Shown: positions 1-11,200 of the stretch, one piece after another
Layout of the letters: the number at the start of each line of letters is the position of its first letter
Position numbering within the stretch: position 1 is the stretch's first letter
Assembly: GCF_905220365.1 (NCBI RefSeq)
Contig: NC_061154.1
Span: 992,001-1,056,000 of the forward strand
Source of the DNA: Vanessa cardui
Lineage: Eukaryota > Arthropoda > Insecta > Lepidoptera > Nymphalidae
Length of the DNA stretch: 64,000 nucleotides
Reading direction: 5' to 3'
The notes under the pieces: generated by a model
What the model saw: only the letters and a program-made list of their open reading frames with translations
Databases searched by the model: none
Told to the model about the DNA's origin: nothing
Position numbers and translations under genes: made by a program

Positions 1-3000
1 ATAATACGTACATCTAATGTTTGTGTTTCTTTACCACTTAAATGAAATAGGGTGATACTTAACATTTTTTTTAATTTATTGTGGTCAGTTTATATATAAA
101 AATGTCAGAATGCAAAGATTAGTTTATAATATTATTATTTTGTATTAATTAATGTTTCGATATTTAATACGTATATTAATATTCTGTCAGCACCTTTAAA
201 ATGACCATTATTTACGAATGATATGTTAATTTTTTTTAAATTATTAATTACATTTTCTATCTAAAAAGTTTTTATATTTTACTTGATCTCACAATTGTCT
301 TAGCTTTCATTTTTGATAATTAAAATGACATTACTATTTTCAAATTTATTTTTTGTTTATAAAAATAAGTGTTGCCACTAATAAAAACCGAATTATAATT
401 TAAATATTTCCGCACTGTTTAAATATTAATAATTCTCTGACCGCTATTAACAACAATGCTCAAAGTATTAGCGGGGAGTGGTTTACTTCACCAAGATGTC
501 TTAATCAATGGTCCGGTTTGCACTAGGTTTTAACATTATCTATGCAGGAATAAATTTAAACAAACTATAGTTATTATTAACAGTATAGAAATCCATGAAA
601 AATCATTTCACTAACAGTGCTGTCCATTTTTAAGGTAATGTACCACCTAGTGGAAACCGGCTCTGTTTGTAAATAGTATAGTATATTAATGTATGTTAGT
701 GTCAAATATATTTAAGGTATTTATATTAAGCGAGGTAGAGTTTTAAAACAAATACTGTTAAGATAATTAAATTGAGAACATTCTTTAAGATAATTTATAT
801 GTTGTAATATATTTTATACAGTCATTTGAAATAAAATAATAAGTCGGTTAGCTTGTAAAATTCAATGCCTATTATTTATTTAGTTTTATTCGAATTTCAA
901 GGATGGGGACAAAATGTAAACAAAATAATGGTATGTGTTATAATTTCGATGGCATGGTGCTAGAAGGGTCAAGTTCAATAACCCTTAATTATGTTTATTA
1001 GAACAACTTTTAGCCTGTCGTTTATGCACAAATAAAATTATTATTAATAACGTGTTGATTATTGATTTAAATAAAAAGCCTTGTGAGGTTGTGACGTTAA
1101 TTCGTTTACATTTTACAGCGATTCAATTTAAATTGTATATATATTTTGTCGAGTTATATGTCTATATATAATGTCTGGTATATATGTTAAGTTCATCTAA
1201 CTTTTGAACCGAGTGTCAAGCATGTGACGTCACCGATCGGTCTGGCGTCATTGTTTTGACATTCCAGAGATCACATTGTATAATGTTGTATAACTAATCA
1301 CCCCTTATAGTAGTATTGTTTGTTTTAAATGTGGGTTACAGGTTTAAAAATAATTGTACGTGTGGAAAGTACTAATTTCTTAATGCATATTATTAATTAA
1401 ATTAATTTAGTCGAAAACTATTGACAGTATATTTGTTCGTCCATTATTATAATAAATAAATGCAATGTTTTTTAATTCTAAATTTTAAATTTCCGAAGAA
1501 AATAAAATGTTAGACGTATATTCTTAAAGCCATTCTGATCGCTTTAATAGAATGGTTGCATTGGACAAATTGGTGTTTTATAATATATTTTATTTAATAT
1601 TATAAATTAATATAAGAAAATATTGCTGAATTATATTTTTTTTTATCTATACGGTGCACAAATTAAAAACTTACAAGGCCTAATATGTTGTAGTAATTTT
1701 TAATAATAATGTTTCATTATGTAGGTATTGAATTGTTTTAATGTAACAATCCATAGAAAAGGTCGGTAGTATAGTAAATAATAGGGGACAGGGTACTGAT
1801 ATGTTCTCGTTGATTCGAGTGATGAGGTCTTAAATTCAAATTTTGGGAACGCAAGCCAGATTGGGATATATAATCTTAGTTCACGAACAAGACTGGTTTC
1901 ATTAAACATAATATCAAGAATAAAACGATTAATCTTACACGCGACTAAAGCCTACAATTTCGACTGAAGAAGAATGTAACCTCCACGTCTAATAAACTAT
2001 TTAAACTTAAATTCAGAACAATCAATAATGAGTTGTCGTTTATTACGTATATCACGTATTTGATCTATTAGTGGATGATTATGATCGGATAGACTGATTA
2101 CCCTAGTGATTAGCTTATATGAAATCGAGAGCCCACTAGGAAAACGACGAGAATAGGGTTAGGTCTAAAAAAGTTATTGGGAATATAAAATCGTTGGAAT
2201 CACAGATATCTTTGATTCGGCCCGAATTTACTTATTTGTATTTAGATACTTTGGAACGTATATAGAATGTTTGGGAGTGAGAAATTTAAGCGGTGATTAA
2301 ATATGTCATAGGTAGTACGTGAAATACACACTTGAAAATTCATATTACACACTTTAGTATATACTATTTTTGTTATTGTATCGGTAACTATGCTGATTAC
2401 TCGAGCAACTTCGATATTTAAATATGACCGAACTATTTATACTACGGTCATTAAATTTTAAATTCGTTATGACTGCAGTTAGGGCCCCCATCTTACTGAT
2501 CATCTTAATCATATTCAACCTTGATTACAACTTAATCCGTATTATTTAAAAAAAATAGTAAACGTTGGTCGAATTGAAACGCATTTTTAATCATCTACTG
2601 GCTCTAAGTTGCAAAGTTTATACATGTGTAACAGCGAATGATTTACTAATAAGTATGAAAATAATGTATACGCTCCTCTCCGCGTTGACGCACGAGGGAC
2701 AGCTTAGCTGATGGTAGTAAAGAGCAGCCCGGCCTCACTCGCGCAGCACCAGTAGAGCACGAACAAGGGATGACGTTTTGGACAACAGCCAATCTTGCGG
2801 CATCTCAACTGGAATATATTGAATTAATGCATTATTTAACTTATGAAATAACAGCAACAAAGCAGTAATATGGTAGATTTTGAAAAAAAAAATGAATAGT
2901 TTAATATATAACATTCTATTTCGTTACGAAGTCAATTTAAAATAAATAAAATGCCTCAGTGATTTGTTTATCTTTATCCAAAAGTTACTGTCTTACAGTA

Positions 3001-3384
3001 ATTATGGATATTAAATGAAATGTATGTATGTAGGTTGTAGATATATTTGATAATCAGGAAGGCTAGGAAAGCAGCATTTCTAAGAATTTTTTATATATTT
3101 ACCAAAGTTATTATTTTTTTACTTTTATACGCAAACGTGCTTAAGATTATATAATAACGTGCGTAGATTAGATAATATTCTAAATTTATATAGGTTCTAA
3201 ATATATGCACGGAAACCTACATTGGAGCAGCGTGATGGAGAAAACAGGCTGCTACTTTACTTTTACGTATTACATTGATCGATTACGTCGTTAATATGTA
3301 AATATATTAACGTAGGAATAAATATACTAAGCTATATTTTTGGCAGCAAAACGAAAGTGCCACAAAGTGTTATAGAAGTGTATA
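1..3384. other. Intergenic, AT-rich, no gene seen
   Basis: No open frame here has coding character. A CRE-like palindrome TGACGTCA sits at 1225-1232. A short GC-richer patch at about 2665-2780 has no sustained open frame; it could be an untranslated exon or a regulatory element, but nothing in the sequence decides this. Confidence 0.6.
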
Positions 3385-3700
3385 TTTAAAAGCAGAGTCG
3401 GATTTAAAGGTCCGGAGGCCCCCGGGCCACAAAGCAGTGGGGCCCTAGACAAACAGAAGCGAGAACAACCTAATAATTATATTATCATGAATTATTTACT
3501 TTTTTTATTTCAATCAATAAGCTATGATTTAATTACTTTGTATCGGTAACTTTTAAAATATTAAGTAGTAACATTATTATAAATTTGACTATATCTCGGT
3601 ATTTGTTAACTCGTTGAAAACTGATGTGGCCCCCACTCATGTGGAGGCCCCAGGGCAGTTACCCCGGTTGCCCTCCCCTAAATACGGCCCTGTTTAAAGA
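3385..3700. mobile_element. hAT-type MITE, 300 bp
   Basis: The element spans 3393-3692. It begins CAGAGTCGGATTTAAAGG and ends with the inverted counterpart CCTAAATACGGCCCTG, so the termini are imperfect inverted repeats of the CAGxGxCGG type found on hAT elements. The flanks TTTAAAAG (3385-3392) and TTTAAAGA (3693-3700) agree at six of eight positions and look like an aged 8-bp target duplication. GC-rich ends flank an AT-rich core. No transposase frame is present, so it is non-autonomous. Confidence 0.65.
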
Positions 3701-5883
3701 ATTTGAGGAGATTTCAAAGTCTTGTGAGAAATTATACACACGTACATGTTAATTGCATAATTTTGAAAATATAAGAAATAAAAACGATCGAGCTTACTTC
3801 TTAAATGGAAAGCCACTGGTGCGGCGTGTGTGTTCATCTGGCCCACAGCTTTGCTGGCGTCGGAAGGCTTCATAATATGAGTTTCCATCTTTGATTAGTT
3901 CATTTGGCTCCTCTGAATCTTGATCCCCGCAGTTGCGTTGGTAGAAGCTGGATTACTAGGCCACGTTTCCGAAAGTTATGGAACGTGTAGACTGCGTGGT
4001 CTTTGGAGTCAATACGACGTAAAGACAACCAGGAATTGTCTTAATTTTTACATTTTCGCCAGTTTCCTGTTCTACATATTAAATGTATCCTCGGAACAAA
4101 TCTACTCAAGTACAAAATTTATACTTGTGCTGTTATGGATGTAGCTGGCGAGTAAAAGGACGCACCGTGCTTGTGCTGGGAGTCATATACCTGTTCCCCA
4201 CACTCCTTTATCCCCCCTAAATTTAGCTCGAATCGTAAACAGCCCATACTAAATTTATTTCTACCCACATTTTCTTCTATAATCAGGCTAGAAAAAACTG
4301 TTGTTATGATTTAGGTACAGTTTTTAGTAATCCACTTATTGACTGGAAATGGATTTTATTGATCTGATGATTTACATAAGTATTAAATGTGCATACAATA
4401 TAACAATATCGATATGATATATGTATATTAAGTTAATGTAATAACACAATAGCCGCTATTTTAAAATAGATTTCAGATTTTTAGACATATACTATATAAA
4501 ACTTTAATGTATATAGTTATTTGGATATAAAAGTAGTAGGATATTGTCAAACGATATAGTTTTTTGCCTTGTCGAGAATAGTTTTAATTAAAGAATTTTC
4601 AAATTATTATATGTGTTTTATTTTCACATAATATTTTTGTTACTAAACAACGACAGTAACTTTATAAGCATTACATTAATAGGTTTTTAAAAACCACGAG
4701 GATTAGTAGAAGGAATTTATTCGTTTATAAATTAATATATGGCAAATGTATATTTCCTTCAGCCGCACGTATTCGCCTATTCACAATTATGGGAACTGAA
4801 CATAAATATCCTTGCCTATATTTTTTACATATACTAATTTTATTACTCGGTAAATAGAATACAGTATTAAATATTATATAAAGACTATAAATACCTATAT
4901 TATAGTAAATAATTAATATTTTTATATTTATTAAAAGTCATAATTCACTGTGGTATGGGCCTTAGTAAACATGCATTTGTTTACGTTACTAGCAGATGTT
5001 TTTGTACTATGCCTGATAACGAATATTTTTTTACACCTACCCCCCATTTGTGACTAAGATTTAAAATTTTATTTGGTATTACTGGTTTAATAGCCTATTG
5101 AACAGAAAACTACACATAGACTAAGTAAACTCATAACTGGCGCTATAGTGTAATAATTTCTACCTAAATCAATTTATGGAGGATAATTTTTCAATCAGAT
5201 ACGTTTATTTTATTTTCATAATTAAAAGTTTTCTTTCTTAAATAATCTAATTTAGAAGAGTTTTTCATTAACAATAATAACTTTAGTTGTTTAATGGTAA
5301 CAATATTTTCTTCTTTCCATATCGGTAACAAGAAAAAAAACAATCAAATTGTTATATTCCCCAAAAAAGTACTTTAACTTATCAATTATGTATCAAATTA
5401 ATTGCATTTATTACATAATCAATTTAATCTTATTAGCTACCTATTTATAAATTTACTTCCAAATATTATTTGTACCTACTTTTGAGTAATTTCAACTTAG
5501 GTATATGATATTATGTATGATCTAAACAGGTATCATTTACTATCATAACGCATGTTTTTACATATATAACACAAGAATAAAAATCTTAGATTTCGGAACC
5601 AATCATATTTTGCAGATGATTTATATGCAATTTAAATATATATATATTGTTAGTAAAATAATAGTTTATAAAAAACACGCTAATTGCATTGTCATTGGCA
5701 CTTAATACATATGCAAAGTTTCGAATTAGAAATAGCTGAAAATCGCGCTCATAGTTACATACATACATACAGCTCAAGCTTATAAAAGCGTCTTAAAAAT
5801 ACGATATAATCGTTTACATAAAATCAAGACTTATCATTTCTAAGAATTTTGTTTTGAAATTTTAATTTTTATAGCTTTTTTAA
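3701..5883. other. Intergenic, no gene seen
   Basis: AT-rich sequence with short chance frames only. A CATA microsatellite lies at about 5758-5770. Confidence 0.55.
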
Positions 5884-6127
5884 ACCCGTCGGGGTGGGTA
5901 CCACCCACTCATCAGATGTTCGGCTGCCAAACAATAATACTTAGTATTGTTTTGTCCTGGTTTGAAAGGAAGGTGAGCCAGTCTAAATAGAGGTACGTAA
6001 CATCTTAGTTATCCCAAGGTTGTTGTCCAACCCAACTGACGATATAAATAATGGTTAATAATTTTAATGTGTGCGGTGGTGACCACATAACATCAGGAGG
6101 CTTGTTTGCCCGTCCGCCTACCTATTA
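5884..6127 (+). repeat. Lepidopteran interspersed repeat C, diverged copy
   Basis: Family C has a conserved order of blocks: GGTGGGTACCACCCACTCATCAG, TAGTATTGT, GGTTTGAA, GTGAGCCAGT, ACATCTTAGTT, and GGTGGTGACCAC followed by a CAGG-AGGC end. All blocks are present here in order but with many changes. Related copies lie at 26322, 46700, 51033, 55470 and 62088. I cannot assign the family to a transposon class from sequence alone. Confidence 0.7.
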
Positions 6128-6995
6128 AATGAAGAAAAACTTGCTATTAGATCTATGTGTATAACGCACCCAGAAATGGGTTACTTATTACAAGTTGTAA
6201 GAGAGTTATGGTCTTTATTTAGATTGTACAAAATAGTCTTATATACTGTCTTTTCGCGCATCTATTTCTCCTTCGGTTCAATCGCTTAAGTTTCCTACCT
6301 TTATGACCTGATCATGACGGGAACATTTCAGTTCAATACACCTATTATAGCAAGATCACCGCTTTATTACTAAAACAGCGATCTTTTCCAAGCTACTTTA
6401 AGATACGGGAAATAAAAAGGGTTAAAAAATAGTTCCAATGTACATAATATAATATATTTAAAATATATTATAATTAAATAATAGTAACTTTTAAATAAGA
6501 ACACATAAGTATAATTAATTCAAGTAGGCTTTTACAACATGCACTTTTGAATTGACATTTATTTTTAATATTTTTTTTGTATGTACCTACACTTACATTT
6601 GTGTATAATAAGATACAATTTATGTAAAAAATGTTTGCGAAACAGTATTCGTGTGCAAGATTTATTTGCGACCTCATTTTATTAAAAAAAAATATTTCGA
6701 TTTATTTGTTTTACAGATGTCCATGGATAGTAATATTTTCAACCGACTTCCAAAAGGAGGAGGTTATCAATTCGTCTGTATTTTTTTTTTATAGCGTAGG
6801 TACACCTACACTATAAAAATATTATTCCAATAATTAGTTATTTCTTTCAGAAATAAAAAAGAGATAAATATTTAGTTTAAAAAAAACATGTCCATTAAAA
6901 TACGAGTTAAAAAAATTATAAGATCGTAAGTTCGTATTACAATGCATATATTGTCGTAGCTTTATTTGTGATTTACATAGTTATAATTACTATTT
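6128..6995. other. Intergenic with short repeat fragment
   Basis: No gene is seen. At about 6738-6792 is a block, AACCGACTTCCAAAAGGAGG followed by AGGTTATCAATTCG and a T-run, that I recognise as a fragment common in lepidopteran genomes. Its class is unknown to me. Confidence 0.5.
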
Positions 6996-7204
6996 GTCAC
7001 CCTCGGTTTCGTTTGGGTTTTAGGTGTTGCTCATCAAGTGTTACGCATAAAAAAGTAGCGTATATCCATAAATATAATATAATAATATATATTCTTTGTT
7101 TCATAGCGAATTCCATCCAATTCTTTTCAGTGATTTGACCGCGTAAGAGAAGCGGAAAGATATATTGACAGAGTTACTTCCGCATTTATAAAATTAGTAT
7201 AAAT
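6996..7204 (-). mobile_element. Helitron-like family E copy, degraded
   Basis: Read on +, family E runs from a CGG-TTCGT-TTTTAG block, through a GTGTTACGCATAAAAAAGTAGC block and a TTCAGTG block, to an ACAGAGTTACTT block and TTTATAAAATTAGTATA. Better copies elsewhere start with ACTAG on +, i.e. they end CTAGT on the minus strand, and the far end resembles TATACTAATATTATAAA. Such ends are typical of Helitron-like elements; the class call is inference. Confidence 0.5.
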
Positions 7205-7997
7205 GTTTGTAGGCATGCATGTAATGTATTTTTTACATTTTATTTTACAATAGCAATAATGTAGGTAGTGAAAAAATGATTTAATCATTTATTAAAACAA
7301 AATGTACCCTACAATATATTTTTTATACATATTTAATACCCTTAGGTATTCCATAGTGCTAGGTGAGTTGACCATGGTTACAGAGGTCTGAATTTCCTAT
7401 GATAACTTTTTCAATTGATTGAAATCCAGACGATAATTTTGCTCGAAATGACAATCATTTCAGTTTGTGAGTTAAAAAGTTTTATAGAAAAATTTATGTT
7501 ATTAATTTTAAATCCCATTGCTTTCAATTCAAACGATAACTTAATTTTAGTGTCCCTAATTATATAATATAAATTAAATATTTTGAGTTTGCCGCTAAAA
7601 ATTTGATAGATGGCAACGTTAGGAGCTGTCGTTTATAAAATTATTAAGTTATTTTAGAGCCCAATAAATAGAATTAGGTATGTCCGAGTAAGTTGTAAGA
7701 GACAAATTAATTTAAGTAAACATCAAACTTGTAACGGTTAAGTTAAATATTGTACTAATAATATTCTAGTGATTATTTTTGAAATTCTCAATAGGCAACA
7801 TTCTTAATATGTCAAAACAAACAGGAAAACCTCCAGTTTTAATTTCAATTTTCAATGTCACTTCATTGGCTGTGAAAAACTTGATAAATATTTTAACCAT
7901 GTTGTTTATTTAACTTAGCGTTAGCGATCAAAGTGCAATTAGATAAGAAATTTATTAGAAAGTAGTTTATTCCGTGTATGTTGTTAGCATATTGAAA
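7205..7997 (+). promoter_or_regulatory. Upstream region and probable 5' UTR of glycerol kinase
   Basis: This stretch precedes the glycerol kinase start codon and holds no other gene. No convincing TATA box is seen at a useful distance. The 40 bases before the ATG have no competing in-frame ATG; an in-frame GTG at 7974 opens the frame slightly earlier, but the ATG at 7998 (context AAAATGG) is the natural start. A non-coding first exon upstream cannot be excluded. Confidence 0.4.
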
Positions 7998-8240
7998 ATG
8001 GCAGAATATGGTAAATTCGGTCCCTTAATCGGAGCAATTGACGAAGGAACCTCGAGTGCGAGATTTATTATATTTAAAGCTAATTCATGTGAGGTAGTGG
8101 CGGTGCATCAGAAGGAGTTGGAACAATGTTTTCCCCAGGAAGGATGGGTCGAACAGGATCCCAACGCGATCTTGGAAGTGGTAATCACTTGCATAACAAA
8201 AGCTGTGGAGAAACTCGTGGCCTTAGGTGGAAAACCGAAG
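7998..8240 (+). CDS. Glycerol kinase exon 1 (residues 1-81)
   Basis: The start ATG is followed by GAIDEGTSSARFIIF, the N-terminal phosphate-binding strand, and by GWVEQDP, a family hallmark. The exon closes with AAG before donor GTACTA in phase 0. Most family members carry Asp-Gln-Gly-Thr in the loop; this one has Asp-Glu-Gly-Thr. Confidence 0.95.
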
Positions 8241-11200
8241 GTACTATAAATATACACGTTAAATAAAAGTTATGTATTAAGTTACCGAGGCGTCATTTTT
8301 TAACATATTAAATTTAAAATGACTGGTTTGTTAACAAAAAGCCAGTGTGAATTTTTCATTCATCATTTCTTCAATCGTAGTTATTGTGTATTGGTTGAAA
8401 AATATCCACATTTTCAATGTTTTATAACAGTTTTTATTATGTATAATTGAATAGAAAATGGTTGATAAGTAATGGAAAACTTAATGTAGAGCAAGATTGC
8501 TTGTTCTGTTATATTTTTTACAGCAATTAATTTTAAAATGAATATTTTAAAATAAGATACCTACCATACTAGCAAGTTGTATGAATGCATTGTATTATAT
8601 AAAGTAAAAACTGTCATTATTTTTAAATTATATAACATTGTAATGTAATTATGATAGTATACACGATAGTGTATATATTTTTATCACTTTAATGACTTTA
8701 TTTTCTTTTGTTTCTCTTTACTGTATTGTTAATATGTTATACAAAGAAATGTATGTGCATGAATTAAATTGAATAGTTTGTTATGTAAATGTGATTTTAA
8801 TAAAAAAATACTTTTGAAAAAACTAATTATCTATACATTGATCTATGGTTTCTAAGCATAACATAATAAACTTGTATTTATATAATAATAAGGATAAAAA
8901 ATACACACACACATACAAATCAATGCAACTTCAAATAAACACAATTTTATTTACAGGATATACTCGCCGTGGGTGTAACCAATCAGAGGGAGACTACAAT
9001 TGTCTGGGATAGATATACCGGGAAACCACTTCACAATGCTATTGTATGGCTGGATATGAGAACTTCATCCACAATAGACAAACTACTGGATTTGGTGCCA
9101 AACAAGACAAGAAATAAAAATTACTTAAAGGCTAGTAAATTTTAATTTACTTTTTATTCTAAAATTTACTAAGTATGTTTCATATGATTGAGAATTGTAT
9201 TATCTTATTTCCAAATTCAACAATGCTGAATGCTCGACCTACATAAGTAGCTAATCAGATAAAATAAATTATTAATAAATATTGCGATATTGTATAGCAT
9301 ATTTATTAATGAACAAAAAATTCTTGAGTGCCTTATATTGTATGAAATAATATTGAAGTCAGAATATTTAAGTATTACCCTTATTGTTTTAATTGAATAT
9401 AAAGCTATGCCTAAATTTACCAGATATAATTCACTATTCATACAATTATGCCTAGGTATGATTTAATCAAATGGTTTAAGATACATATTTCAGAAGCAAC
9501 CATTTGCTTACTACAAAAAAAGATATTCTTTTAATGAAAAATTGTAGTTGACAATGAAATACTATCCAAACGCAAGACAAATAATTCCTAACTTATTTAA
9601 CTACAAACAAGTCTTTACTATTGTAAATATATATACATAAAAGTATTGAATAAATTTATAACTTATTATATAATAACAAAGTGTTGTGGATAATAAAACC
9701 GCAAGGTCAAATCTATATTACAGATGTTAAGCAATCTCCTTTAAAGATTAAAATAGATTACACACAATTGAATGTGATCATTTTATAATTACGACAATTG
9801 TTTTATTACATCTATCACAATCATGTGGTGCTGATAACATCCTCGATTCTATTATCCATGTATAAATTGTAAAAAATATTGTATATAATTGAAATAATGC
9901 TTTAATTATGTGTATTCAGTATTACTTCATACTAATCTAGTTACTATATGATCTAGTAATTTCGTCTTTTCAAAATTAACCAATAACCAGTTAATATCAG
10001 TCAAATGCAAATAAGTACATTTATAAAATTGGCTAGTCTTTGTTATATTAAAATAACAGCTTTTTGCAACATGCATACATGTGTATAGACAGTACATATA
10101 CCAATATAACATTTTTTTCAATTTTTTTTGTCTGTTTCTCTGTTTGTTAAAGCTAATTAGCTAGACTGAGTTTGATCGGACTTTCAGTTACAGAGGGCTT
10201 GTTGTAATAAGAAAGTAATTTGGGCTACAAAAAATACCATTTGTAAAATATTGCACAACAACAACAGCCTGTAAATTCCCACTGCTGGGCTAAAGGCCTC
10301 CTCTCCCTTTGAGGAGAAGGTTTGAAACATATTCCACCACGCTGTTCCAATGCGGGTTGGGGGAAAAATATTGCATATAATAGGATATTTGTAAAAACTA
10401 GAAATGTGTGATAGGAGCACACTATAAAAATATTTAATTTTAATGCTAACTTTTTTCAGAATCAATTTTCAAAAAAAAAGCATGTTATGAATTTGATATG
10501 ATATGATTGTAGCCATTATGCGGTCTGCCCATGTCACCATACTTCAGTGCTGTGAAACTGAGATGGTTGAGCGACAATGTGGACGCTGTAAAACAGGCCA
10601 TGAAGAAGGGATCATGCTGCTTCGGTACTGTCGACACCTGGATCATATGGAACTTAACAGGTGAAAACATTATTTGGAATTGATTATTTGGATTTTATCT
10701 CAAAATATGCTTCTTAAGTCTAGTAGTAGAATATCCAAGTGTTAGTTTTGTGTGTTACCATATATTAGTGAATTAAAATTCAAATTTATTATGTAATTCA
10801 AACATTAATTTATAACCATAAATCAATAGTTGTTACATTATTTAAATTTGATATTTTTTTTACAAATACCTAAGTTTAATATAGAGTATTATTATTTACA
10901 AAAACATTTTTAAAAATTCAATACATTAAATAGCTGTCTGGTTCATGTAAATGTATGCGTTAATTTGATATATACATGTATTTGTTAATATGACTTTACA
11001 AGTTATAACTGCTCAGTTATGCTTCCTATTATAAGTAACCAGTGGTAGCTTTAATTTTAATATACATAGTTCTGTTAGTGTTAAGATAAATAATTCTTGT
11101 AAATTCAAGTAGAATAAAGTACATTTTGAGTTACGTACGTTCACGTAATGTAATTACCATTTTCCGATGAAAAAACTTACATGACATACAACAACAACAG

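Noticed and set aside
10485..10670. Minus-strand frame over glycerol kinase exon 3
   Set aside because: It is the antisense of a real exon.
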